The position numbers and the translations under genes were made by a program. A stretch of DNA of 64,000 bases from Diprion similis (taxonomy: Eukaryota > Arthropoda > Insecta > Hymenoptera > Diprionidae): assembly GCF_021155765.1 (NCBI RefSeq), contig NC_060105.1, positions 5,826,001-5,890,000 on the forward strand. The letters are read 5' to 3'. The notes under the pieces were generated by a model, which worked only from the letters and a program-made list of their open reading frames with translations, ran no database searches and had not been told where the DNA came from. Shown here piece by piece: positions 1-12,820 of the stretch (position 1 is its first letter; the number at the start of each line of letters is the position of its first letter).

Positions 1-495
1 ACCACGACGACATTTCCTTGCTGTGCCCTGAGGAATCACATTATTTGTTTATTTCGAGTTTGCTGCATTTTATAACGTATCAAACTAAATTTAATTTATC
101 AGATGTTTATTGCAGAGTTAACGTGTCATGTACCTATGTCCAGATGAAGTTGTCGTTTGAATCTGCTTAGGATCCCCTAAGTTTCTGCTAATGCATGTTC
201 TGTAACCATGATAAATCCCAAGAACCAGTCCGACAATCAGTACCGGAACTAGACCATATGATGTGAAATGGCACAGTTTAACATCACCCCCCATAAAAGT
301 ACTAAATGTGTTGACACTATACAAAATACACCCACAATCCACGTTGATACAAACATTCAGAGTCCAGGCCCAATGCTGCCACACTATGAGAAGACAAATT
401 ATGGCTGTTGTTGACAAGATTGCAGAGACCGAATACAAAACTGCAAGTTTCCTTTCAGCTTGTTCACTTTTTGCATATAATTCGACACTCGCCAT
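1..495 (-). CDS. TMEM179-like four-pass membrane protein, 5' end only (partial)
   Basis: The first coding exon runs 495 to about 134. The ATG at 495 has an AAACATGG context. It encodes a short N-terminus, a hydrophobic segment (about residues 20-42), a loop with CINVDCGCILYS, then FMGGDVKLCHFTSYGL and a second hydrophobic segment (about 79-96) ending HGYRTC. This order (TM1, Cys loop, short Cys-Phe-x-x-Tyr motif, TM2) resembles the TMEM179 family of predicted four-pass membrane proteins of unknown function, which are about 200-230 aa long. A donor-like CATAG/GTACAT at 134/133 and an acceptor-like CCTCAG ending at 28 would join in frame to residues starting AQQGN that run off the window edge. 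Without that splice the frame stops at 118 after 125 aa. The other two TM segments must lie outside the window. The family call rests on motif resemblance only. Confidence 0.5.
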
Positions 496-3400
496 GTTTC
501 AAGTATTCTAAACATTAGTTGGTACAGTCGAATTCAGACTCGCATTGTACATAGATCGCCTACAATTTGAAATTAAATATGCAATCACAAAATCATCGTT
601 TTCACTATTTTCTTTACACTGTACTTTTTATTTATCTATATGTAATTATTTTTCAGAACTTTGGTTTCCTCAGAAAATTCAAAAGTCGTGTATTTCCACG
701 AAAACTGAGCTGAATGTTTTTCTTTGAAAAGGAGAGAACCGTACTAAACGTTGCCAAGAAACTGAGGGTACAGTTTATATTAAACAGAGTCCATACCAGT
801 GTCTGCGACGCTAAATGCAGAACACGATAACTACCAATTAATTTTGCTACACAAATACACAGCACGTCAGAAATGGAATACAAAATAACTATTCACCACC
901 TTAGATTAATTCCAGAGCAGGAAAAAGGAAATTTTGTTGTGTCTTATAATTTGAATATTTTCGAATTATATAATAAATATGGTCATCAGCTTCAGTTTTT
1001 AAGTTGCAGATATGTTATTCTCAAATAATATTTAGTAATTAATAATAGTCTACATGAAACGCTTCACTTAATATTCACTTCTGCTTCTGGAAAGTGGTGT
1101 ATTAAATTTACCGAAGGTTTTAGTTTATTGATTGTACCAGTAACACATCGCATGCACACTTTTAAATCGAAATTATTCCGACAGTATTGCAATTTTCACA
1201 CTGCAACTTAGCTTCCATTGAGTGAGTGACTGCATAATAAATTTGGTGACACAGCGCAGGAAAATTTCGAACTATTCGGAATAACAAGTGTGTGGTTCAA
1301 AGCTGAGTAAACTATACTACTCCACAGACTGAGATAGTACTGGCTAGTGCGTCGAAGATAGCTGAAAATATTCAACTATTTGTCAAGTGTGATATACATA
1401 CGAGTGTACATGGTATAGTATGAATTATTATTTAATATTTATTAACTGCGTACCTTAGGGCACATATAATACTCTATATTCATACTACAAGTTGTGATAA
1501 ATTTATTTGGCGCGGAACGCAATGGCATTTATTATTCGATTGATAATCGAGCACCAAAACAACACAAAAGTTTTGATTTCTCATGAATAAGATTGAAATT
1601 CTGGCACAGATTGTTTATTCCGCTTTCTACACTGCACAATGCTTGGAAATTTAAATACGTTAAATGATGTCAAAACGTTTTATACGGTTTCTATACTGTA
1701 GGTACATGGTATCAGGTCAACCCACATGATCAGATAAACGTAGATAAGATTAAGAGCCATGCTTGATGATTATAATAAAATTATGACTTAAGATTTAATT
1801 TTGTTTCTAACAAAGATCCAAGGGAGCACAATACAAGTAAAATGCACATGCGGATTTTGAATTTGAAATTAAATTTTCTTATTGCAATATTAATGGGTAA
1901 TCGACGTCACAGTTATGTTACATTATGTCGCATGGCTCGATCCAATATCAGAATAAAATATATTCAGTTTGAGTACAACCCCAATTATATTTTATTTACA
2001 TATTTCTTTATTTTGTTTTATTATGGTATAGCTTATCTGAATGGACAACAAAACATTGTCGTCTTACAATGCATGGAAAAAAAGAATTTCTATGTACAGG
2101 GCAAGGAGAAATCGATGCTAGTCTCTAGGTGGGCAGGTAGCCAATTGATCATTTCCGTCTATAAGAAAAATAACAGCCTATGTTAAACTTGAGAAAATTG
2201 ATGAAAAGAAAATTAGATTTAAAGTCAACCAAGTGTTTAGCTAATTAGAAATTACCGCAATTCCAGATATATCAATTGTTAGTTGTAGCACTATCTTTTA
2301 TGTTACATTAAATGCGAAAAATATGGATGAACCCCATTAGGGATACAGAGTAGAAGCCAATCTCGGATATAAAATCGTGTTTTTTATTTGTATGTTCAAC
2401 TTAAATACATTTAATTCAAGTGACCTAGTTAAAATTAGCTAGGAAAGTTTTTTAACTATAAAAACTCTTCAACCAATGTCAATTAAACAGAAAGCATGGG
2501 GTTCTCTGAACTGAATAAAATCAATACTTTTCAATCTAACTCAGCGATACTTCCACATTGCCTCCTTAAATACCAAATCAGATGTACATGTTTATGACAG
2601 CATATTACATTGCAATTGGATTCATTTCGTTACAAAGAGAAGCATATTTCGTGGCAAATGATGAGATATAATTTGCGAGCTACTGTGCTAAGTATCGATG
2701 AAATTCAATAACAGTATTTATAAATTAGTTCAAGCTACGTGAACTACCAGAGATTGTAAATCAGCATCTAACATATGGAATAACAACTATTATTCTCATG
2801 TTCACATCACGTTGATATTGCAGTAATTTCAATAGAAGTCGAAGAGTTTTACTGTAAATTATTTTATCATTATCTAGACAACAACCCTGTAATCAACAAC
2901 GTAGTCATTTTAATGGACTCCTCAGACTGATTATTGTTCGTTTCCCAAGGTGGATTTATGAAAGAAAACCCATTACCATTAGAAGCATTAAGATCGATAA
3001 GCTTCGATATCTAAACTGCAGTAATTATAATTTTTCTAAATTAAACTACGTTTAGTATTGATGGTCGAGGTAAATTATAAAATGAATACATGCGGTGATG
3101 GGTATATCAATATGTCATAAAATCACATGTATTTAAGTAACTAATATATTTTTACTACTATCAGTTAAGAGCTAATGAGATTGGGGATTTCGTTTTTAAA
3201 ATTGGCTCCTAATGACTTAGGGACATGCTACGACTGTTCCTGCTCAAATTTATTAACCAAACAAAAACTCAACTCATTTTCAATAAGACAACTGATATCG
3301 TACGGCGACTATGACGTGAAAATGTTTTAAAACAGACTATAATGCAAAAATTCAATTCCTATTCTTCAAAACCGTTTGTATGTATGATACTTGCAAAATT

Positions 3401-3541
3401 CTATTTTCTTCACATCAGAATTGTACAATTTTCTCTGTATTAAGCTATTAGTCAAGTACCCTTGAAATAATAATAAAAATCAAGAGAAGGATCGTTCGTA
3501 GCACACGAGGTTGACTAAAGGTGAATTTGAGACACACACTC
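496..3541. other. Intergenic AT-rich DNA between the TMEM179-like gene and Tim23
   Basis: About 3 kb with no recognisable gene. The longest open frame (plus strand, 1842-2186, 114 codons) has a composition typical of AT-rich non-coding DNA (many Ile, Asn, Lys, Tyr and Phe) and no domain. The left part should contain the promoter of the TMEM179-like gene and the right part the Tim23 3' UTR. I could not place either boundary with confidence. Confidence 0.6.
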
Positions 3542-4718
3542 TTACGCCGGATTGATGCGTTGATGACTAATTTGTGAAAGTGTTTCTCGGTTATTCCATA
3601 AACAGTAGGCTGCAGCTATTGCGAATCCGATTCCTCCTCCCGTCGCACACTTTCGCAATCCAGCTGAAAATTTTTAAAATAGCATGTACAGTGCTGTATG
3701 ATAAAAAGCTATTATATTGAAAGTTTATGAATAAATAATTTAAAATATCGTCAGCAAATATTTAAACAAACTCAAATGGACATAATTTGTAGCGTGCATC
3801 AATCGCACAATATGTTGGGGAATTTTTTTAATTGCAGTAAACTAAGTCTGTGGGAAATTGCAAATTTAGACGCACATGTGGATTTGAATAGCATTCCGGT
3901 GGCAGTTGCAGCTCCGAGAGTATTTATCGAGTCATCTGTTCCTCTAGCCCAAGAAAGTATGACTCCAAAGCCGCTGTACATTACCGATATGACTCCTAAT
4001 GTGTTTGCCAGTGACGAACCATGCTTCATTACATGATTTATTAACCTACAAGAGGAAGTGATCCAATTTAAATATACCTATGTATAATGTGCAGTTTAAA
4101 ATTATTCTCTTAATGAAACTATACTGAAGTCCAAGTGTCGCTGCGTTTTCAAAATTTACAATAATCAATACACATTGACACCAGATATGACGATTAATTA
4201 ATGAGTTTAGATAATATTACAATATTACATGATTTATTGTAAAGCATCCTGTTACGTAATAACTCACTGTGTTCTCCTAAGATTGCCGGTTTGTCCAGCT
4301 AAGGTTGTGGCTTTAATTCCTTTGTAAAAACCAGAAGTGCCACCCAGGCCAGCGCCAATTATGCACGCAGCTCCAATTTGGCTGAAGGCTAATTCAAGTC
4401 GACCTCGTTGTTTCACAGCTCCTTCAGGGAATATAAATTCCGGCTGGCTGGCAGGCAGGTAGCTTGGGTCGAAGTTCAAATACGGACTGAGAGGTGCCAA
4501 TCCTGGTTGCGAGGTGACTGAAATATTGACAGCAACAAGTTTGGTATTAATAAAACACAATCCCAAACTGTAAGCAATATGAGGAATTTAACAAGGTAAC
4601 CAAACAAAATACCCTGAGAAACTAATGTATTTTCTATAGCAGAAGCTGCAGTCTTTTCCTCATCTCCCAAGATTTTAGTATGAAAATCATTGATGATTGA
4701 TGTCATGACAATTTCCAT
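3542..4718 (-). CDS. Tim23: Mitochondrial import inner membrane translocase subunit Tim23
   Basis: Four coding exons join in frame: 4718-4613, 4517-4268, 4045-3876 and 3663-3542, giving 215 aa (family about 190-220). Tim23 is the channel-forming subunit of the TIM23 presequence translocase in the mitochondrial inner membrane. The N-terminal intermembrane-space region carries SPYLNFDPSYLP (about residues 46-57) and PEFIFPEGAVKQRGR, which are signature Tim23 stretches. The Tim17/22/23-family membrane domain follows, with Gly-rich helices (IIGAGLGG), QTGNLRRTQ, a second helix with SSLANTLGVISVMYSGFG, and SWARGTDDSINTLGAATATGMLFKS. The last exon encodes GLRKCATGGGIGFAIAAAYCLW and ends INPA. The ATG at 4718 (CACCATGG) was chosen over 4730 and 4706 for its context. 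Introns are 94, 222 and 212 bp. It is on the same strand as its neighbours LMF2 and TMEM179-like. Confidence 0.95.
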
Positions 4719-7088
4719 GGTGAGAATCAAGTCGACGCGATAAAGTACACCACCTACAGTCTATGTGCAAATCTCATATACGGATGGTGATATACCAAGC
4801 TTTGATTGTGTACTAATATTCGTCAATGTCATCGCTGAATTGTACGAAATTTAGATTTTGTCGATTTCGTTGAGACAGTCAAATGACAGTGATATCGCGT
4901 TTGTTATTGCATAATTGTTTCACGTGGGGAGTAGACTTCAGACCCATAGAGTTAGAGGAAAAGTGAGGTTATGCGACGATACTAAGATGCTGGTAAGCGA
5001 TGGTCAGAGTGTTTATACGCGTCTAAAGAAGCAGTGGCACAATATATGATATGATAACGAATAAGCAGAAAATTCAAAGGATTTTCACTCGCTTTCAGAA
5101 TTTTCTACACACGCACCTATGCCACTCACTGGAAGTTTGAAACAATGACAAAGTTTGCCATGATACATGGCAACACAACCTTACGTCAAATTTACCTGGA
5201 TTTTGCGACTTGATGTCACGTAAGTCAATCATTTTCGTCTGGGTTTGATTATCTTATAGTTAACAACGAATTAACAAGAGCAACTCCGCTCCCTGATCAT
5301 TAGATGCGAATTTTGCAATGAATGACCGGGTTGCGTGCTCAATCCGTGGATCGAACTCGACAATCCATTACGTGTTGAATTGTTACCAACATAGAAACAC
5401 GAGACTCTAGTTGGTACGAGTACAGCTTGAAGTCAGGCTTGTACGTGAGGCACGTGACACAACGACGTAGGCAGTGTTCGAAACCGTTTGAAAAAACTTA
5501 TTCTAATCCCCAGCCGACTCTCAGTTGCAGCTTGAACGGAATTATAACACTTTGAAAATGGATTTGGCGAAGAAATTGAATCGGGAGGTATCGAGTCTGG
5601 TTCTCCAAAAACTTTGGTGAGCGTTGCTGGTTTTTTAATCAACTTGTAAGAATATAATTATCTCTGATCTTTGATGATTATACATGAAAAAGTAACGTAG
5701 TGTACTTCACAGGTATTTATTTATTCTTTATTCTTTATTTCTTCGAATTTACATAACGCTTATAGAAGACTTCGGATTATTTTATTTTCTTATTATTTAT
5801 TCATTCAGTTTTATAAAGTAAAGTTGTAGAACAGATTTTGAAATGAAAAATGTAGATTATAATTGATCATTTTATAGTACAAAAATCAAAAAAGTCCTTG
5901 GATGTACATTTATTTTTGTTAACAACGGATTAGTAATAATCGTGAGTAATATTTAATTTAAAAAAAAAATCCATATAAATATATCTATTACTTAAAAGAT
6001 TATGGGATAATAGCAAAGAGTAAATTAAATAGGGTGAGCTAGAATAAACGTTCATAGGCTTTTCTGGACACGTACATATACTAAAATATTGGAGAGACAA
6101 TGTAAAATACAATTTAAAAAATACATTTAAAAAGAAAAAAAACAAAAACACTAAAATAATAACAAAGTATTAGTTCACAAAGTCTATAAATAATCACTGT
6201 GAGTTTTCAAAAATTCATAAAATACAGATCCGAATAGACAGGGGATGTTTCACTGATAACTAATTGAATCCTTTCATGTAGATTTATAATTTTGTCAATT
6301 TTAATTACGAATGGATCTGTGGTCCAATTACTTCGTACTTAATTTTATACAGAAATCAGATAACATGATTAGTGGATCTAGACAAGTCTGCACAACTATA
6401 TGGATCGCCAGTAGATATCTTACTTGTTGGTATTTTAAAAGTAATGAAATACGTTCTAACGACATTCACAGGACTGCCGGAAAAATAATTTCAACTACAT
6501 AATTATAAGTGGAATGAGTTTTTCCAAAATTGATTTCAATCAGAATTTAATTATGAATAATTAGGTAGAAATCAGTACAAATTTAAGAATCTTTTTTCAG
6601 AGAGCCTCGATACAGACACTTTATACCCAGTTGGGATTACTAAAAATATTTCACCTACATTTTAGACCGTTTACGTTATAACTACACCGTCCAAACTTCA
6701 ACAAATAGGTACTTCATCCACATGATTGTATAGTTTACATTGTTAAACCGAAGGATATAATCTCCTCAACAAATGGTGTTCAACTAAATAACCACCACTT
6801 CCATAACGCCATTTGGTAGTTCACATTTTCTTGTAAAAAGTATGCATTCTATGTGACCAAGTACAGTAAATAGCGACCACGCTAAATTATCCGTTTATAC
6901 GATATTAACAAATGCGGAAGCTTTTTCAGCTTCTTCGTGATGATAGTTGTGTCATGTATAACATCAATTCAATAGTGTCTAATCTCCTTACTTGTATTCA
7001 GACCTGAAATCCATATGGGACTTTTCCAATATACGGTATTAGCATCAACAACTTTTCCATTTAGACAGGGTCAATTGATCAACACGAT
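4719..7088. other. Intergenic region between Tim23 and LMF2, with one candidate plus-strand start exon
   Basis: This holds the Tim23 upstream region (4719 to about 5450) and the LMF2 3' UTR on its right side. At 5558-5616 a plus-strand ATG opens a short frame (M-D-L-A-K-K-L-N-R-E-V-S-S-L-V-L-Q-K-L) that ends at a good donor (TTG/GTGAGC). If unspliced it stops after 20 codons. I found no convincing downstream exon, so this could be the first exon of an unrecognised gene divergent from Tim23, or chance. The remainder is AT-rich with only random-looking ORFs. Confidence 0.4.
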
Positions 7089-10000
7089 TTAGTGTTTCGC
7101 TCGATTATAACCGCTCATAATTATTGCACATCCCGCGGTAAATACACTCCATGAAAGGAGACTAGCTTCCACTCTTCCCACGACAGCTCTCAGGCTGTTT
7201 AGAATTAATTTCAGAGATGGGTTCACACTGTGCTCATCAGGCTTGTCTTGGATAATCTTCATTTTCGATAAATACTCCAGTAGTGGTGGGTGATCTTTGC
7301 TGAAGATCGGGAAGTATTCACCAATCTTTTCCCGGGTCCACCAGGTCGAACCGTGTCTAACATACGAGAATCGTCAATTAGTATTACTAGGAAGTTAGGA
7401 ACGTTCTGTGAGCAACGCGTGAGTAAAGATAACGTCCTCATACCTTTGACTCCAAAGGGTGTAATGATAATGATAGAGGCTCGCTTTTATGTATTTAGGC
7501 GGGCTGTCTCGGAACGGATTCTGATCCTGATTAATTAGCGCCAGGACTTCCGGTTGTCCTGACAAAAGCCTGTAGGCTAATGACATTAACCATGGGTTTT
7601 GATGGTACGTTCCTAGTGCAGCAAACCACATTTGCCAATCTAGACGAGGCTGATGTGGCGCTGTAAAAAATTGCCATGATCAGTTAATTATTGATCTCAA
7701 CATTGAAAGTAAAGTGGTAATATTCTCGGTACTTCTCAACGCTAAATGTTGCCAAATAACTAAAAACTTGAATAGATATCTACATTTTTGAATCATCACA
7801 GCGACAAGAATATGTACCATTTTACTTTATAAATACTCGAGATGCCTGCCACCGCAGATTCGTTTTTCCGCTTACCAACAAAAGGTAAAGAATTATTAAC
7901 GTTTCCTGGCTTGTATAAGAATTCATATTCTCGCCAAGGTCCGTCTATGTTGTTGCTTCCTTCTATAATAACTTCTGGTCTTCCTCCCACTCCCGTCATT
8001 CGTCGGAACAATCCGTAACTATTAGCCAGATGGAGATGATCTACGTGTGAATGAATATGTTTCAGTTGACTCGGAATTGTAGAATTGTGTGAAGAATGAA
8101 GCGTGGCGTACGGCACCTATGACAAAAGATTAATCGTAAACGTTGAAAGAGAATCCAGACATCGTTTTGGGGTAGAAAGCAAACACAGACGTAGCTGAAA
8201 AACTATAATGTGTAGTATGAATTGTTTTACTTACAACACTAATGCTAAACAGGAACACAATAGCGAGGGTGTAAATAATGGTAGTAAAAGTGCTGAGTAA
8301 TTTGCTGCCAAATCCTTGTACAGATAAGATTGAATACGTCACAGCTTCAGCTACAGCAAATCCAAGAGATGCTAAACCCATGTAAATAGATATCGGAACC
8401 ACAGTGGCTAGAGCACGATCAAATTGCTCTTTTGTAAAGGCTGAAATCCAACATTTTATTTTACAATATTTTTGTTGATTAATGTTATTCGAGCTTCAAG
8501 AGTGTGGTAAATTATAAAATTACATTCTCTGTCAATCTCATTGCTTACCGATCTTAGACTCGATGGTAAAATCTTCGGTTATTTTCAAGTTGTAGTACAC
8601 GTACGTTCCATATATCACAGCAGCGTATACGAAAAGACAAACAACTGTTGAAAAGTAATCAACGAAGTCGGATTGACTGCTTTTTGCTTTTTTTTTGTAG
8701 AAGAATTGATCGTCCAATAAAGATATACACAGGCAGATCGTCAACAGATTGAAGAAATTGTAATTTCCCGTAGCGATGATATTCAGTTGAAGAAATACCT
8801 GAATTTAGAATACAATTATTACAATTTGTACATGTTAGTGACTCTGCTTAAGCTGCTTTATCCATTTGTGGTCGTCCTGAGCAAGCTATACATCAGTTTG
8901 CTCGAACTCTAGCGTGCAAAAGACTCTTTTATATCTAATCTTTAAATTTTCAGAAAAAAATTGAAATGCCGAATAGAACTCGGTGAAGTAGAAAATAATT
9001 TTGATGCATGTATGCTTACTTGCAAGTAGAAGGAAGTGATGCGAACTTTTCTATTTGGGAAAAAGAACAGAAACGGTATTACGAGCTCGAAAACGTTTGC
9101 CCCTACAGTAGTTAAGCGAAGAAACCATGCTGGTAGATGATGAGCATACCAAGCCAAGGGAGTAGGAATGCATTGTGACTCAAAATGCACGTTCAAGGCT
9201 GGAAAACAAGAAAATGAGTTGCGTTTAATTTATTTGGCAGCACAAGGACTCTTTTTAAGGTCTTACCCGTTGGCTACGATATTAAATAATAAAGAATAAA
9301 GTATGAGCTCCAGCTAAAGCTGCAAATCTAATTTGTTGTGCTCAAAATGACACATAGGATAGTTCAAGTGAAAAAATCACATACCCTCCAAACCCCACCA
9401 TGTCGGACAGCCAGAAGTTAGTTTTACAACACCACTGGAGAACATCAATCGAAAGAGTAGCCAACGAACTGCCCAAAATGTTAACGCCGTAGACGGAGTA
9501 CTGGATTTTCCTCGACGGGGGTACCAGAAGGGTGCAACAATAATGCACAAGAATCCAGCTTCGAGCAGAAGAATATCCCTGTGCATAAAAGTTATTTCAG
9601 AAAAAAAAAAAAAATGTTTAAATTTTCAATAATCTTGAAAATTGAAGAGATATGATTGTTCCGTTACTTCAGTTTTTACTATTGAAAGTAACTATAAAAT
9701 CTTCAATACTGATATAGGCAATGAAGTGACGTATAAGACGAGAAAAAAAAACAGCAATGACGTCTTTTGATGGATTGGCAAGTCGAAATTCATCACGTTA
9801 AAAATAAACATGATATCGGAAGTATACAAATTTTATTTGTAATTGCGCTTATTGGTGCGCAGCAACCTTGACAAACACATCATTCGATACTCTGGTCAAG
9901 TGTTGAGTGTCGATACAGTTCTCGAGTTACAATGTCATGTAGACTGTCCTGTTCAGGCCTCCGATTAAACTTATGCAATATTGGGTTTTATTTCAATAGA

Positions 10001-11083
10001 CAGTTGAAAGTATACCTGACTGACTTGCCTTGGATTTTATTCAGAAAGCCTTACGAAGTGAAAGAAGCTTGATTGGGATGTTCATTTTATGCTATAATTT
10101 ATGAAAAATATCTCACCACTGAAACGACATAAAAGTTTGTCCAACTTGATAGAGAGAGTAGTACAGAGACCATAATCCAGCAAAAACTGGAGCAGTGCAA
10201 AACCTTTGCGATACAAATCTGAAAAATGAAAATACAACATTTATGAAGTAGCAGAGACGCACTTTAAGCTTTTGCAAATCTTTACGAGACTTGAATTGCT
10301 ACTTCGACCAACACAAATCAATAAAGTCTTTTTTTACCCAGTAAATGAGAGAACAATCCCAAGTATTGCCAATACATCGAGCATATACTCTGTGTTCAGG
10401 TTTATGTATGGTGCAAGCCAAAGCAAGGTTGGCTTCTGTTTTATTCTTTGCGACAAAGTGTTACCACCCCTCGAGTCGAGCTGCGCCCTGGCTGGTAAGA
10501 CTCCGTTGTTGCCATATAACCCTGATAAGGAGAATAAATTTCGTTTCAACAATTAAAACATTAAAACTAGCAGTTCCTTCGCAGTCAGTATAATTACAGA
10601 CATTTCAAAGTCGGAGATATAAAACATTATTTTTTAATTCAGTAAAAGAATAAACAATTGAGCCTGGTTTGAAATAAAATTGGTTGAAAAAGCATAAATT
10701 ACGTTGATCGTGTTTTTTTTTATCGGTTATTTGAAACGAATAGAGAAAACGAAAGCGTAATTTTTCCGCCAACTGGAACCCTTCGTTGCGGTAAGGAAAA
10801 AACCTAGTTTAATTAAGCGCGATCTGATTACGGTAAAAGACGATTGCGGTTAATACTTGGGAGCGAAAATATGGGAAGCTCAGTTAGAGTTAGCAGAAAC
10901 AATTGACAAGTGAATAATTGTAAGATTGTCTTGAACGAGGTCTGAGATCAACCGGTGCTATTAATGGTATAAAAATAAGCCGTTCTTACCTGGGATTTGG
11001 ATGTAGAAGCTGAGAAATGCGAATAGGTAAATGATGCATATACCTCGCAGGAATAAATTGCGGGTATACCGAACCTCTCCCAT
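7089..11083 (-). CDS. LMF2: Lipase maturation factor 2-like ER membrane protein
   Basis: Ten coding exons join with correct phases throughout: 11083-10990, 10521-10338, 10218-10117, 9578-9385, 9198-9020, 8798-8549, 8440-8235, 8116-7876, 7660-7444 and 7356-7089. The product is 644 aa, against about 700 in human LMF2. LMF proteins are multi-pass ER membrane proteins. LMF1 is needed for folding and dimer assembly of secreted lipases, and LMF2 is less well characterised. Diagnostic stretches in order: [10 protein letters not shown] and [21 protein letters not shown] at the N-terminus, [77 protein letters not shown] (about residue 435) and [16 protein letters not shown] (about 485-500). The last exon has [13 protein letters not shown] and ends with a hydrophobic segment before the TAA at 7089. 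The start at 11083 was chosen because exon 1 opens exactly with the family N-terminus. LMF2 is preferred over LMF1 on overall similarity of the conserved blocks. Confidence 0.92.
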
Positions 11084-12820
11084 TTTTTTCTTCCGTTTTT
11101 CTCGAACTCGCGGGTGTCAAAAAATTGGCATTTATTGAATAATTGCCAGGGAAAAGCAAATAGCAAATTTTTATTACGAGGAGCCGCCTCGATCCCACAA
11201 TCTGCTGCTACAATTTGTTACTGGAATGGAACTGGGGAGGAGGGAAAACGTTCGGGATCCCGGCTGGCGTCACCCAGCGATCCAATCAAAAGCCGGCAGA
11301 TATGTCGGCGAGAAAATCTCGTCTACGTCCTCCGCTTATTATTTAAATCTCAAGCGTAAAGTGCGGATTCGATCTTCGATCCCGGCTGCGATACGAGATC
11401 CTTTAATTACAGAATTTTACGGACCATCTCGCGTCGGTGACGAAAATTTTTCTAAGTAAGCAATATCCTGCATTCCACGATTCCACGCCTGAAACATGAA
11501 CGAACTTAGAACTATGAACGCAGCTTTAGATCGTCCGCCTTGTTTTTCTCCTTTTATACAGCCACGTCGTTTCCTCTGATTTGTTCTTTCTTTAAGGGCT
11601 GCGTATCCTTAACCAATCGTTCTGCTTCAAAAACCCGTGGGAACTGTTTGAAATATTGACTCACCAGTAAGATTCGAAATTTGGAACATATTCGTAAGAT
11701 TTTAAAGACTTATACCGTTATTAAATTCTGTCTCGCGTTCGGTTGTTACTGTTTTTTTCTGTTGGGAAATTTATACATCTGTAGGCCTAACAAGGAAATT
11801 GAAATAATAAAAAATAATGATCAGCACCGCCAACATATGATTTGACTCATTTATTTAAAAAGAATTGAACTCTCGAAATGTTGCTAATAATAATCAATAA
11901 CCATCGGCAAACTCCTTGTAATATATGATTTTCGAAAGTACATAATCACTCGTTGTCACAACTAATGTACAATGTATAATTATAACAATACAGATGTATG
12001 CGACAAACTCATCGTTATACGTATATATTGATATATGTATAATGTATATATGTATACTTTATATAATATAATGTGTATAATATATAAATATTAAATGCAA
12101 TGGTCAAAGACCACGGTATAACTGAAGTAACAACGAAAAATAATAATCAAAGTTCCAAAGTTCATCAACTTGAACAAAATTATTATACACACTGTACAAC
12201 TGTTTCCAGCTATAATTCTCCTTCGGTAGTACAAATTTTATCGAAAAACTATAGTATACAGTAGCTCTCTACCCATCTACAGCTTAGTTTTCGTTCGCGA
12301 TTTCACTACGTTGCTAGAGTGCAAATTATTGCAAAACTTCTGAGCTAGGTGGACATCGATCGCGTCTTATCATTGACGCTTAGAAGTTTAGATGTGGGTA
12401 CCAGCCGCTCTAAATTCAAGCTTAACTAATTAATAAATCACTGTCGTTATTTGTTAAAGACTAATTGTCGTTGTGGAAATAAAAAATATACCGGTTGAGC
12501 GAATGGAAGTTTGTTCCAGTCACCAGCAGAATAAACCCTAAGCTCTAAATTGTCTAGAGCAAACTTCAAAGTTCGTTTTATCGCACGTATTTCATTTTCA
12601 TTCGTAGATCCATCCAGACGTTCGCCGCTGGCTACAGATCGAGTGTTTCGTTTGTGAAACATGGAAACATTAATGGTCGTCTCACGTTTGTGTCGTTTGA
12701 TTAATGGAACATGAAATGAACCGTTAATAATTTACTCGATACATACTAAGCTCTGGATTCTATATACGTGTGCTGTGCATATGTATACTAGATTCGTCGG
12801 GCCTAAGGAATGCGACGAGT
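11084..12820. other. LMF2 upstream region and presumed 3' UTR of the STPR gene
   Basis: No recognisable coding sequence. The left part (11084 to about 11300) should hold the LMF2 5' UTR and promoter. A TA-rich stretch of TATATGTATA-type repeats lies at about 11995-12090, probably in or beyond the 3' UTR of the STPR gene. A 71-codon minus-strand ORF at 12447-12662 has no family resemblance and is left uncalled. Confidence 0.5.

Noticed and set aside
1842-2186. 114-codon plus ORF between TMEM179-like and Tim23
   Set aside because: Ile/Asn/Tyr/Phe-rich composition expected of AT-rich non-coding DNA; no domain.
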